Shown here: positions 25,647 through 33,685 of the stretch, in pieces
Position numbering within the stretch: the stretch's first letter is position 1
Layout: the number at the start of each line of letters is the position of its first letter
From: Amycolatopsis rifamycinica
GTDB taxonomy: Bacteria > Actinomycetota > Actinomycetes > Mycobacteriales > Pseudonocardiaceae
Direction: 5' to 3'
DNA: 64,000 nt
Assembly (NCBI RefSeq): GCF_000695625.1
Contig: NZ_JMQI01000058.1
Coordinates: 1 to 64,000, forward strand
Program-made: the position numbers and the translations under genes
Notes under the pieces: generated by a model
What the model was told of the DNA's origin: nothing
What the model saw: the letters and a program-made list of their open reading frames with translations, nothing else
Databases searched by the model: none

Positions 25647-26571
25647 CGGCGGGCTGCCTTTCCGGGGAAGCGGTGAGCGCGGCGAAGTGGTCCAGCATCC
25701 GCGCGGCGTCGGGTTCGGTGCCGGTGAACAGGGCGAACGCTCCGGCGGCCTGGAAGACCGCCATGCGGCCGCCGTCGAGGACGCGGGCCCCGAGCGCGCG
25801 GGCGGTGCGCACCAGCCCGGTTTCGAGCGGGCGGTAGACGACCTCGGCGACCCACAGGTCCGGGCGCAGCAGCGCGGCGGGCAGCGGCAGTCCCGGGTGC
25901 GCGGCCATGCCGGTCGGGGTGGCGTGCACGAGCCCGTCCGCGGCGCCGACGGCCGTCTCGAGGTCCGTTCCCGCCGACGCCCGGCCGGCCCCGAACCGGC
26001 CGGCGAGGGCGCCGGCCAGCCCTGCCGCCCGGCCGGGGTCGAGGTCGAAGACCTGGACCCGGCCCGCGCCGGCGGTGAGCAGGCCGTGGGCCACCGCGGC
26101 GCCGGCCCCACCCGCCCCGAGCACCACGACCGCGCCGAGGTCCACGCCGGGCAGTCCGGTCTCCAGGCCGCGGGCGAAGCCGGACCAGTCGGTGTTGTGC
26201 CCGATCGCGCGGCCGTCCTCGAACACGACGGTGTTGACCGCGGCCAGCGCGGCCGCGTCCGGCGACAGCTCGTCGAGGTGCCCGAGCACCAGCTGCTTGC
26301 ACGGGTGCGTGATGTTCAGCCCGCGGTACCCGGCTTCGCGGGCCGCGGCCAGCATCGGGCCGACGGCGGTGGACGGCACGTCGTGGTCGTCGAGGTCGAA
26401 GCGGGCGTAAACCAGGTCCAGCCCGAGCCGGCGGGCCTCGGCCTCGTGCAGCGGCGGGCTGAGCGACGGTCCGACGCCCGCGCCGATCAGCCCGGTGAGC
26501 ACCGTGCCCGGTGTGGCCCGCGCCGCGTGCGCGCGGATCGCCTCGGTGGCCGATGACAAGGACACGAGCAC
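25633..26571 (-). CDS. Shikimate/quinate dehydrogenase
   Basis: 312 residues of the AroE family. The substrate motif SLSPPLHE (36-43), catalytic Lys92 in NITHPCKQ, NTDWSGF (about 127-133) and Rossmann loop GAGGAGAAVAHGLL are visible. Its fusion-like overlap with the dehydroshikimate dehydratase gene and the neighbouring transporter indicate a catabolic role, oxidising quinate or shikimate to the dehydro form, rather than aromatic biosynthesis. No NADP-specific NRT-type motif is seen after the second strand (FDLDPGR contains Asp), which favours NAD as in QsuD. The GTG at 26571 or 26565 is the likely start; a palindrome lies 12 bases upstream. Confidence 0.88.
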   Translation of the reverse strand: MLVSLSSATEAIRAHAARATPGTVLTGLIGAGVGPSLSPPLHEAEARRLGLDLVYARFDLDDHDVPSTAVGPMLAAAREAGYRGLNITHPCKQLVLGHLDELSPDAAALAAVNTVVFEDGRAIGHNTDWSGFARGLETGLPGVDLGAVVVLGAGGAGAAVAHGLLTAGAGRVQVFDLDPGRAAGLAGALAGRFGAGRASAGTDLETAVGAADGLVHATPTGMAAHPGLPLPAALLRPDLWVAEVVYRPLETGLVRTARALGARVLDGGRMAVFQAAGAFALFTGTEPDAARMLDHFAALTASPERQPADVLD

Positions 26572-26582
26572 CCCCGTAATGT

Positions 26583-26596
26583 ACGAACTAGTACGT
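26583..26596. promoter_or_regulatory. Palindromic operator between qsu genes and tetR
   Basis: ACGnACTAGTnCGT is a perfect palindrome centred on ACTAGT, set in a locally AT-rich patch (GTACGTTATTTGTAC) between the dehydrogenase start and the divergent TetR gene. It lies 12 bases from the dehydrogenase start and is the likely TetR operator. Confidence 0.5.
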
Positions 26597-26689
26597 TATT
26601 TGTACCCCACCGTGCCGCCGCCGGGAAGGCCCCGCCGGCCCGGCGACGCCCTAGAGTGGGCACAGCAGCCCCAGCGAGGAAGGAAGTCC

Positions 26690-27352
26690 GTGGCCGTACC
26701 GACGTCGGACGACGTGGCGCGCAGCCGGCCCGAACGCGTCCGCGACGCCGACCGGACCCGCTCCGAGATCCTGGACACCGCCGCCCGCGAGTTCGCCGAG
26801 AAGGGGTTCGACGGCGCCCGGGTGGACGAGATCGCCGCGAAGACCCGCACCACCAAGCGGATGATCTACTACTACTTCACGAACAAGGACCAGCTGTTCG
26901 TCGAGGTGCTCGAACGCGCCTACACGGTCATCCGCTCGCTCGAGCAGGACCTCGACGTCGACCACCTCGACCCCGCCGAGGCGATCCGGCAGCTCGCCGG
27001 GCTCACCTTCGACCACCACGAGTCCCACCCGGACTTCGTGCGGCTGGTCAGCATCGAGAACATCCACCGCGCCGAGCACATCGCCCGCTCGAACGCGCTG
27101 TCCAACCTGGCCAACCCGGCGCTCGACGTGCTCGCCCGCATCCTCGCCCGCGGCCGCGAAGCCGGGCAGTTCCGCGACGACGTCGACGCGCTCGACGTGC
27201 ACATGGCCATCAGCGCGTTCTGCGTGTTCCGCACGGCGAACCGGCACACGTTCAACGCCATCTTCGGCCGCGACATGCTCGACCCGGTCCACCGCGACCA
27301 CCACCGCCGCATGGTCGGCGACCTGCTCGTCAGCTACCTGACGACGCGCTGA
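26690..27352 (+). CDS. TetR family regulator of the quinate/shikimate locus
   Basis: 220 residues. The TetR helix-turn-helix spans about 18-65 with AREFAEKGFDGARVDEIAAK and TTKRMIYYYFTNKDQLFVEV. The rest is a helical ligand-binding domain including FVRLVSIENIHRAEHIARSN. The GTG start at 26690 has a GAGGAAGGAAG ribosome site. It diverges from the dehydrogenase-dehydratase operon and converges with the MBL-transporter operon, ending 2 bases from the lactonase-like gene's stop. It is probably a repressor relieved by quinate, shikimate or protocatechuate-related compounds; this replaces the LysR regulator of the corynebacterial qsu locus. Confidence 0.9.
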   Translation: MAVPTSDDVARSRPERVRDADRTRSEILDTAAREFAEKGFDGARVDEIAAKTRTTKRMIYYYFTNKDQLFVEVLERAYTVIRSLEQDLDVDHLDPAEAIRQLAGLTFDHHESHPDFVRLVSIENIHRAEHIARSNALSNLANPALDVLARILARGREAGQFRDDVDALDVHMAISAFCVFRTANRHTFNAIFGRDMLDPVHRDHHRRMVGDLLVSYLTTR

Positions 27353-27354
27353 CC

Positions 27355-28110
27355 TCACGCGATCCGGACGATCCGGTCGGCGATCGGCGGGTACCGGGCC
27401 AGCACTTCCGGGTCGTGGCCCGGCACCACCGGACCGGAGCCGGCGAGCTCGCGGATCCGGTCGAAGGCGCCGTACACCCCGGTCGTCGAGTGCAGCAGCG
27501 GCGCCGGGCGGTCGTGCTCGATGTTCTCGTGGAAGTGGCTGGCGTCCGAGGCCAGCACGACCGGGCCGGCGGCGGTTTCGATCCGGACGACCTGCGTGCC
27601 CGCGGTGTGCCCGCCGACGAGGTGGACGCTCAGCCCCGGCACGACCTCGGCGTCGCCGTCGACCGGTTCGACCGGCCCGGCCCGCAGGTGTTCGAGCGCC
27701 ACTTCGTCGAGCAGCCACCGTTCCCGCTCGATCCGCTTGGCCCACGGTCCGGTCCAGTAGTCCACTTCGGACCGCTGGACGACGAACCGCGCTCCGGGGA
27801 ACTCGCCGACCGTGCCGCAGTGGTCGTAGTGCAGGTGCGTGAGGACGACGTGGCCGACGCTCGACGGCTCGACGCCGAGCGCGGCGAGCAGCCGGACCGG
27901 TTCGACGTAGTCGAGCCCGTCGAGCCGCCGCGCCCGCTCCGGGCGGATGCCCGCGTCGACGAGCACCGTGTGCTCCGGCGAAACCGCCAGCCAGACGTAG
28001 TAGGCGGTCGGGTGGGGTTGCGCGGAATCCGCGTCGTAGCCCAGGAAGTGCTCGCCGCGGTACCCCGTCCGGCGCCCGTAGCACAGCGCGTAGACCTCGA
28101 ACGCGCTCAC
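27355..28110 (-). CDS. MBL-fold hydrolase, N-acyl homoserine/gamma-lactonase-like
   Basis: 251 residues of the metallo-beta-lactamase superfamily. The metal motif HLHYDHCG (about 99-106) supplies HxHxDH; further ligands are H in VGGHTAGTQ, D in LASDASHF and H in VPGHDPEV. The overall plan and the N-terminal VYALCYGRR resemble AttM/AiiA-type lactonases. The GTG start overlaps the transporter stop by four bases (GTGA), so it is coupled to uptake. In this locus it may hydrolyse a lactone form of a quinate-type substrate, or be an unrelated lactonase; that is inference. Confidence 0.85.
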   Translation of the reverse strand: MSAFEVYALCYGRRTGYRGEHFLGYDADSAQPHPTAYYVWLAVSPEHTVLVDAGIRPERARRLDGLDYVEPVRLLAALGVEPSSVGHVVLTHLHYDHCGTVGEFPGARFVVQRSEVDYWTGPWAKRIERERWLLDEVALEHLRAGPVEPVDGDAEVVPGLSVHLVGGHTAGTQVVRIETAAGPVVLASDASHFHENIEHDRPAPLLHSTTGVYGAFDRIRELAGSGPVVPGHDPEVLARYPPIADRIVRIA

Positions 28111-29456
28111 CGCGGGACGCCGGCCTCGCGCCGGTCCGGGGCCGGGTCCTTGAGCCCCAGCCGCGCGGTCGGCACCCGGTAGGTCTCCTTGCCGGTGGCC
28201 ACGGCGATGACGTTCACCAGGCACAGCGCGGCGGTGAAGGCGGCGACGCCCAGCCACGCACCCCGGCCGGTGCCCGCGACGCCCACCGCGATGCTGGGCA
28301 GGAAGCCGCTGATCGCGAACCCGATCTGGGTCCCGATCGCGGTGCCCGACAGCCGCACCCGCGCCGGGAACATCTCCCCGTAGAACGACGGCCACACGGC
28401 ACTGGTCGCGGTGTAGACGACGCCGAACATCCCGATGCCGACGACGAAGATCCACAGGTAGCTGCCGGCCGCGACGGCGCCGAGGTACGGGAAGATCAGG
28501 ATCGCGCACCCCAGCGACCCGGCGATGAACAGGCGTTTGCGCCCGACGCGGTCGGAGAGCTTCGCCCACAGCGGGATCGCCACCACGGCGGCGACGTTGG
28601 CCAGCACCCCGACCCACAGCATCGGCGTCCGGCTCAGGCCCACCGTGTTCACCGCGTAGCTGAGGGCGTAGACGGTGAAGATCGTGCTGACGGAAGCGAT
28701 CAACGCGGCCACGACCACGCGCAGGACGTCGGCCCAGTGGTCCCGCAGCAGCACGGCCAAGGGCAGCTTCGCCACCTCGCCGCTCGCGACCTCCGACCGG
28801 AACACCGGCGTCTCCTCCAGCGACCGGCGGATGTAGTAGCCGACCAGCACCACGACCGCGCTGAGCCAGAACGGCACCCGCCAGCCCCAGGACAGCAGCT
28901 CGTCCTGCGGCAGGGCGGCGACCGGCAGGAACACCGCGGTCGCCAGGATCTGCCCGGCCTGGGTGCCGCTCAGCGTGAAGCTCGTGTAGTAGGCGCGCCG
29001 GTGTTCCGGCGCGTGCTCCAGGCTCATCGAGTTCGCGCTGGCCTGCTCGCCGCCGGCGGACAGGCCCTGCAGCAACCGCAGCGCCACCAGCAGGATCGGC
29101 GCGGCCACGCCCAGCGTGCCGTACCCGGGCAGGCAGCCGACGAGCACCGTGGACAGCCCCATCAGCAGCAACGTCGCCAGGAGCACGCGTTTGCGGCCGA
29201 ACTTGTCGCCGAGGTGGCCCAGCAGCAGCGCGCCGAGCGGCCGCGACACGTAGCCGACGCCGAAGGTCGACAACGCCAGCAGCGTGCCGGTCGCCGGCGA
29301 CGAGGCCGGGAAGAAGATCTTGTTGAAGACCAGCGCGGCCGCCGTGCCGTAGATGAAGAAGTCGTAGTACTCGAGCGCGCTGCCGATCCACGCGGCCAGG
29401 GCCGCCTTGGCGGGCCGTCCCGCGGGTGGGGCGACGCTCTCCGGACGTTCGGTCAC
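28107..29456 (-). CDS. MFS transporter, metabolite:H+ symporter (ShiA-like)
   Basis: 449 residues with 12 membrane helices. The N-terminus AAWIGSALEYYDFFIYGTAA is the hallmark of the MHS family (ShiA, KgtP, ProP), followed by LGHLGDKFGRKRVLL, the MFS signature between helices 2 and 3, and the mid-protein repeat LSDRVGRKRLF. ShiA-type members import shikimate and related hydroxy-aromatic acids with protons. This matches the adjacent dehydrogenase and dehydroshikimate dehydratase. GTG start at 29456 with GGAGGAG upstream. Two operator-like palindromes lie 40-70 bases upstream. Confidence 0.9.
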   Translation of the reverse strand: MTERPESVAPPAGRPAKAALAAWIGSALEYYDFFIYGTAAALVFNKIFFPASSPATGTLLALSTFGVGYVSRPLGALLLGHLGDKFGRKRVLLATLLLMGLSTVLVGCLPGYGTLGVAAPILLVALRLLQGLSAGGEQASANSMSLEHAPEHRRAYYTSFTLSGTQAGQILATAVFLPVAALPQDELLSWGWRVPFWLSAVVVLVGYYIRRSLEETPVFRSEVASGEVAKLPLAVLLRDHWADVLRVVVAALIASVSTIFTVYALSYAVNTVGLSRTPMLWVGVLANVAAVVAIPLWAKLSDRVGRKRLFIAGSLGCAILIFPYLGAVAAGSYLWIFVVGIGMFGVVYTATSAVWPSFYGEMFPARVRLSGTAIGTQIGFAISGFLPSIAVGVAGTGRGAWLGVAAFTAALCLVNVIAVATGKETYRVPTARLGLKDPAPDRREAGVPR

Positions 29457-29496
29457 GGCAATCTCCTCCGCGGGTGCGCCACTGCAGTCCGATCAA

Positions 29497-29526
29497 CTAA
29501 CCGGTTAGGTATGTACCGTACGGTTA
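29497..29526. promoter_or_regulatory. Twin palindromes upstream of the MHS transporter
   Basis: CTAACCGGTTAG at 29497-29508 is a perfect 12-bp palindrome. ACCGTACGGT at 29515-29524 is a second, related one, 18 bp on centre to centre. Both share AACCG-type half-sites. They lie in the transporter promoter and are likely operators for the local TetR or another regulator. Confidence 0.5.
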
Positions 29527-29651
29527 ATTAGAGAGATTGAAGTGCGGCGGAGGGCTTGTCAAGAGTCAGGACCCAACGGAGTTGCGGCGAGAGGCCAGCC
29601 ACGTCACCCTCGCCGACGTCCGGCTGGCCACCCTTCGCTGAGCCGCCCCGC

Positions 29652-29691
29652 ATGACTGCTGCCCCCGGTCGTCTCCGGGGGCTGCAGTCAT
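29652..29691. terminator. Strong hairpin overlapping the deaminase-toxin stop codon
   Basis: ATGACTGCTGCCCCCGG (29652-29668) pairs with CCGGGGGCTGCAGTCAT (29675-29691) with one mismatch, leaving a 6-base loop. The stop codon of the minus-strand gene at 29688-29690 lies inside one arm. A stem of this strength would terminate transcription from either side. Confidence 0.7.
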
Positions 29692-30752
29692 TCGGGGAGG
29701 GAGTTGTGCACGTAGAACCACGTGAAGGCGCGATGCGAAGAATAGAGGAAGTACTCGCCGTACGTCTGCTCGGACAACTGCAGGTCGGGACACTCCGCCT
29801 TGATCGCGGTCCAGCGGTCGAGGTCGGTGACCGTCTCTGCCGCCGGCGTCGGCCGGCCGGTCTCGTGCGCGGGGTACGGCTCGTGGCGGGCGGACGCCGT
29901 GGCGTCGGCCTTCTTCGCGGTGAGAAAGGCCGCGAGCTCCGCGAACTTGTCCTCCAGGTCCTTCAGTTTCGCCCCGTACGCGGTCTGGTCCTGCCTCTCC
30001 CCCAGCTTCAGTCTCGCCTCGACCATGGTCGTGTGGACCGACCGGGCGAACTTGAGGGCGGCGATCCGCGTGCCGATCGGGATCTTCGTGTGCTTCGGGT
30101 ACTTGAACCTCTTCCGCCACTGCTCATCGGTCAGCCGGTCGATCACGGCCCGCAGGTCGAGCAGCTTGGCCTGCAGCTTCCGCTCGAGCTCGGCCAGGTC
30201 CTCCGGCCGGGTCGCCGCGCCGCGCTCGCCTTCCGCCTCGCCGGCGCCCGGGTAGAGGCCGAGCATGTGCAGCTCGAACCGCGTGCCGGGGTGCTCGCCG
30301 ACCAGCTGCGACAGCAGCGCCGTGCAGCTCGGGCACGGCGATTTGGTGATCTCCAGCAGGATGTACCGGGGTTGCCGGGCGGCCAGCAGCGGCATCACCC
30401 CCTGAGCGAACCGCTCCTCGGCGTGCGGGCCACGGCCGCTTTGGATCGGCCACAGCGACTCGAAGCCCGCCGGGCGGCTGATGAGTTCGGTCACCGGCTT
30501 CCCGTCGACGGTGACCCACAGGTTGGTCGCGGCGGCTTTGGGGTTGAGCTCCTGAAGCGCGACGACCAGCTGATCGGGTTTCATCCTCGCGATTTCGTCG
30601 ACGACCGACCGCTGCACGGTCCCGAGCGCGCTGGTCGTGGCCGCGTTGCCCGCGGCGCGCTGGAGCGCCAGCACCCGGCCGTGCACGGGGTGGACGCCGT
30701 CCATGCGGGACCGGACCGGGCGCCCGGCGAGCGGCCCATCGGGGATGTCCAT
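29688..30752 (-). CDS. Putative cytidine deaminase-fold toxin with eCIS-type N-terminal motif
   Basis: 354 residues of unknown named family. The N-terminal 50 residues contain VLALQRAAGNAATTSALGTV, the LQRAAGN-type motif that recurs near the start of many actinobacterial proteins associated with extracellular contractile injection systems. Residues about 55-165 carry a zinc deaminase signature: GPHAEERF with His110 and Glu112, and SPCPSC with Cys140 and Cys143, on the pattern HAE...PCxxC of the cytidine deaminase superfamily, including polymorphic-toxin deaminases. The remaining 190 residues are charged and helical. No signal peptide, immunity gene or injection-system genes are adjacent. ATG 30752 has no clear ribosome site; GTG 30767 is an alternative start. 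A toxin role is inference; an enzymatic metal site is well supported. Confidence 0.65.
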   Translation of the reverse strand: MDIPDGPLAGRPVRSRMDGVHPVHGRVLALQRAAGNAATTSALGTVQRSVVDEIARMKPDQLVVALQELNPKAAATNLWVTVDGKPVTELISRPAGFESLWPIQSGRGPHAEERFAQGVMPLLAARQPRYILLEITKSPCPSCTALLSQLVGEHPGTRFELHMLGLYPGAGEAEGERGAATRPEDLAELERKLQAKLLDLRAVIDRLTDEQWRKRFKYPKHTKIPIGTRIAALKFARSVHTTMVEARLKLGERQDQTAYGAKLKDLEDKFAELAAFLTAKKADATASARHEPYPAHETGRPTPAAETVTDLDRWTAIKAECPDLQLSEQTYGEYFLYSSHRAFTWFYVHNSLPE

Positions 30753-30856
30753 CCGGAGGAAGGTCACCTCATCCGGCTTACCGCACCCCGCGACGCGCGA
30801 GACGTCCCGCACGGGCAACGTCGAGGGCGGTCTTCGCCGCCCGTACGGCGCGCCCG

Positions 30857-31786
30857 TCAGCTCTTCGTGCCCGGCCGGCGTCGCCTCCGGACGGCCGATG
30901 CCGGCCGCCGCAGGGAAGCCGCCGCCGCGGCCGCGACGGCGTCGGCCACCGTCGACAGCGCGGGCAGGTCCAGCTTCCACTGCTGCCAGTAGAGCGGCAC
31001 GTCCACCGGCCGGTCGCGCACGAGCGGCACCAGCGTGCCGTCCCGCAGCCCGGGCGCCGCCTGCACTTCGGGCACCATGCCCCACCCGAGCCCCGCTTCC
31101 ACCGCGGCGACGACCATCTCCGACGCGGGGACGTAGTGCCGCAGCGCGCTCGCCCCGTCCCCGCCGAGCAGCCGCACGAACGCGTCCTGCAGATCGTCGT
31201 GGTCGTCGAACACCACGACGGGCGCGGCGGACAGGTCGTCCCGCAGCGCGCCGGTCACCCACCGCGCCACGAAGGCGGGGTGGGCCAGCGGCAGGTAGCG
31301 GAGGCTGCCGAGCGGGCGCGCGGAGCAGCCCTGCACGGGCGTGGCCGACGACGTCACGGCCGCCATCACCCGGCCCTCGCGCAGCAGCGTGGTGGTGTGT
31401 TCCTGATCCTCGCGGTGCAGTTCGAAGCAGATCGGCGGATCGGCGTCGACCCCGGCCAGCGCGGGCAGGAACCAGGTGGAGAGCGAGTCGGCGTTGACGG
31501 CGATCGGCACGCGCACGGGCTCGCCGCTCATGCCGAGCTCGGCGCGCGCGTCCTGCTCGAGCGCCGCGAGCCGCCGCGCGAACCGGACCACGACCTGCCC
31601 GGAGCCGGTGACGCGCACGGGTTTGGTCCGGGTCACCAGCACACTGCCGGTCCGCTGTTCGAGGGCCTTGATCCGCTGGCTGACGGCCGAGGGCGTCACG
31701 TGCAGCGCGGCCGCGGCGGCGTCGAACGTCCCGCCGTCCACGACCGCGAGCAGCGTGCGCACCTGCTCCAGCGGCAGCTCGGTCAT
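30857..31786 (-). CDS. argP: ArgP/LysG-type LysR transcriptional regulator
   Basis: 309 residues. The helix-turn-helix block opens LPLEQVRTLLAVVDGGTFDA and continues with AAAALHVTPSAVSQRIKALE and SVLVTRTKPVRVTGSG, closely following LysG/ArgP, which senses lysine or arginine and activates the LysE exporter. The effector domain continues with VPIAVNADSLSTWFLPAL, also typical. LysE normally lies divergent to it, but here the upstream neighbour is a CGNR protein in the same orientation, so either lysE is elsewhere or this is a diverged paralogue. Start ATG 31786, with GTG 31789 as alternative. The extreme C-terminus is unusually Arg-rich. Confidence 0.85.
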   Translation of the reverse strand: MTELPLEQVRTLLAVVDGGTFDAAAAALHVTPSAVSQRIKALEQRTGSVLVTRTKPVRVTGSGQVVVRFARRLAALEQDARAELGMSGEPVRVPIAVNADSLSTWFLPALAGVDADPPICFELHREDQEHTTTLLREGRVMAAVTSSATPVQGCSARPLGSLRYLPLAHPAFVARWVTGALRDDLSAAPVVVFDDHDDLQDAFVRLLGGDGASALRHYVPASEMVVAAVEAGLGWGMVPEVQAAPGLRDGTLVPLVRDRPVDVPLYWQQWKLDLPALSTVADAVAAAAAASLRRPASAVRRRRRPGTKS

Positions 31787-31894
31787 CACGGGGGCTGATC
31801 TTAGGCGGAAATCTTCAGCTGCGCTGTTGCACCCACGAGCGCGTCCACAGTGGACGGAACGGCCCCAGCCGGTTTTCGGGCGACCTCGCCGTGG

Positions 31895-32434
31895 CTAGGT
31901 CCCGGTGGCGGCCTTGGCTCGATAAGTCGACTTCTTGGCCTGGTTCCCGCACACCCCCATCGAGCACCACCGCCGCGTCCCCGGCCGGGACGTGTCCAGG
32001 AACAGCGCCCCGCACCGGGTGCCTTCGCACCGCCGGACCTTCGCGAACTCCGGCGACGTCACCAGCTCCAGCGCGTCCCGGGCCAGCAACGCCAGCATCG
32101 CCGACGCGGGATCCGCGGCCTGCCAGCGCAGTTCACCCGACGCGGTCAGCGAAGGCGCGGGCACCGCCAGCGCCGCGACCCGGTTCAGCCGCTGCCGGAC
32201 CGGCGGGCGCACCGAAGCGGTCAGCAGCTCGTGGATCGCCTCGCGGACCGCGCGGGCCTCCTCGGCCGGCGACGGCCGGACCGGGGTGGCGAACGGGCCG
32301 AACTGATCGATCCACGCGCCCCACGCCGGCGCGTCCGGCAGCTCCTCGGTCTCCGACGGGGTTCCCCGGTACCGGAGCGTCCGGACGAAGTCGAGGCACA
32401 GGCGGCCCGCTCCCGCGCGGAATCTGTCCGTCAT
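31895..32434 (-). CDS. CGNR zinc-finger (ABATE domain) putative regulator
   Basis: 179 residues. The N-terminal ABATE stress-response region begins RAGAGRLCLDFVRTLRYRG (about 6-25). The C-terminal zinc finger reads RRCEGTRCGALFLD, then RRWCSMGVCGNQAKKSTYRA, giving the four Cys and the CGN signature of the CGNR family, whose members are treated as putative stress-induced DNA-binding regulators. It diverges from an MFS transporter with an 81-bp gap containing a 13-bp perfect inverted repeat. The pairing suggests it controls the exporter. Start ATG 32434 chosen over GTG 32443 since family proteins start close to this point. Confidence 0.9.
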   Translation of the reverse strand: MTDRFRAGAGRLCLDFVRTLRYRGTPSETEELPDAPAWGAWIDQFGPFATPVRPSPAEEARAVREAIHELLTASVRPPVRQRLNRVAALAVPAPSLTASGELRWQAADPASAMLALLARDALELVTSPEFAKVRRCEGTRCGALFLDTSRPGTRRWCSMGVCGNQAKKSTYRAKAATGT

Positions 32435-32451
32435 ACGGGTCACAGTACGCC

Positions 32452-32497
32452 GGAACCGGTTTGACTGGTACCGTCTGGAACCGATCAAACCGGTTCC
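32452..32497. promoter_or_regulatory. Long inverted-repeat operator between CGNR and MFS genes
   Basis: GGAACCGGTTTGA (32452-32464) and TCAAACCGGTTCC (32485-32497) are a perfect 13-bp inverted repeat. A third related half-site, TGGAACCG, lies in the 20-bp spacer. The arrangement covers the shared promoter of the divergent genes and is the best-defined operator in the window. Confidence 0.65.
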
Positions 32498-32515
32498 GAA
32501 CCTGGGGGCGCGCGC

Positions 32516-33685
32516 ATGACCGAAACCGAGCAGAAGGCCCCGCCCGGCTGGCTCGTGCTGCTGCTGGCCGTCTCCTGCGGACTGACTGTCGCCAACCTCT
32601 ACTACGCCCAGCCGCTGCTCGCCGAGCTGCGGCAGACCTTCGGCGTCGGCGAGGCCGCCGCCGGCGGGGTGGTCACCGCGACCCAGATCGGGTACGCCGC
32701 CGGCATGCTGCTGCTCGTCCCGCTCGGCGACCGGCTCGAGAACCGCGGCCTGGTCGCGACGCTGCTCGCGGTCGCCTGCGCCGGCCTGGTCGTCACCGGC
32801 GTCGCCCCCGGGTTCGCCGTCCTGCTCATCGCTTCGCTGGCCGTCGGGGCGACGTCGGTCGTCGTGCAGATCCTCATCCCGTTCGCCGCCGACCTGTCCC
32901 CCGACGCCATCCGCGGCCGGATCGTCGGGCGGGTCGTCAGCGGGCTGCTGTTCGGGATCCTGCTGTCCCGCGTGGTCGCCAGCCTGCTCGCCGAGGTGAC
33001 GAGCTGGCGCGTCGTGTTCCTGATCTCGGCCGGCGCGATGGCCGCGCTCGCCCTGGTGCTGCGGTTCATCCTGCCGCGCCGCGCCCCCAAGACCGACGTC
33101 CGCTACGGCGAGCTGCTCCGCTCCACCCTCGCGATGGCGCGCAAACACCCCCCGCTGCGGCACCGCGCCCTCTACCAGTCGGCGATGTTCGGGGCGTTCA
33201 GCGCGTTCTGGACGACCATCGCGTTCGTCCTCACCGCACCGCCGTTCAACTACTCCCAGCTGGGCGTGGGCCTGTTCGCGCTGGCGGGCGCGGCCGGCGC
33301 CGCGGTGGCCCCGCTGGCCGGCCGCTGGGCCGACCACGGCCACGGCCGCCGGCTGACCGCGGGCGCGTTCGTGCTGTGTGCCGCCGCCTTCGCGCTCGCC
33401 GGACTGGGCGCGCACAGCGTCATCCTGCTGGCGATCGCGGCGATCGCCGTCGACACGGCCGTGCAGGCCACCTTGGTGGTCGGCCAGCACACGATCTACC
33501 AGCTCGACCCGTCAGCTCGCGCCCGCATCAACAGCGTCTACCTGGGCACGTTCTTCATCGGCGGCGCCATCGGCTCCCAGGCCGGCTCGATCGCCTACCA
33601 CCTCGGCGGCTGGACGGCGGTCGTCGTGTTCGCGGGCGTGCTCCCGCTGCTCGGCCTGGCCGGGATGACCCGCACGCGCGTCTAG
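32516..33685 (+). CDS. MFS transporter (drug-efflux-like)
   Basis: 389 residues with 12 hydrophobic segments. The start WLVLLLAVSCGLTVANLYYA and the following ATQIGYAAGMLLLVPLGDRL match the YnfM/AraJ-like MFS efflux group. The motif-A region is PLGDRLENRGLVATLLA. It is probably a proton-coupled exporter in the cytoplasmic membrane, regulated by the divergent CGNR protein. Its TAG stop at 33683-33685 falls inside the target-site duplication of the adjacent IS481 remnant, so the insertion spared the coding sequence by landing on its last codon. Confidence 0.9.
   Translation: MTETEQKAPPGWLVLLLAVSCGLTVANLYYAQPLLAELRQTFGVGEAAAGGVVTATQIGYAAGMLLLVPLGDRLENRGLVATLLAVACAGLVVTGVAPGFAVLLIASLAVGATSVVVQILIPFAADLSPDAIRGRIVGRVVSGLLFGILLSRVVASLLAEVTSWRVVFLISAGAMAALALVLRFILPRRAPKTDVRYGELLRSTLAMARKHPPLRHRALYQSAMFGAFSAFWTTIAFVLTAPPFNYSQLGVGLFALAGAAGAAVAPLAGRWADHGHGRRLTAGAFVLCAAAFALAGLGAHSVILLAIAAIAVDTAVQATLVVGQHTIYQLDPSARARINSVYLGTFFIGGAIGSQAGSIAYHLGGWTAVVVFAGVLPLLGLAGMTRTRV

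Noticed and set aside
28737-29531. 264-residue plus-strand open frame
   Set aside because: Antisense shadow of the MHS transporter, with no domain resemblance.
29541-29650. Short plus-strand reading LRREASHVTLADVRLATLR
   Set aside because: Looks like a gene fragment but is too short to assign and has no supporting context.
31895-33490. 531-residue minus-strand open frame across the MFS gene
   Set aside because: Only its 3' 180 codons encode the CGNR protein; the rest is antisense to the MFS transporter.
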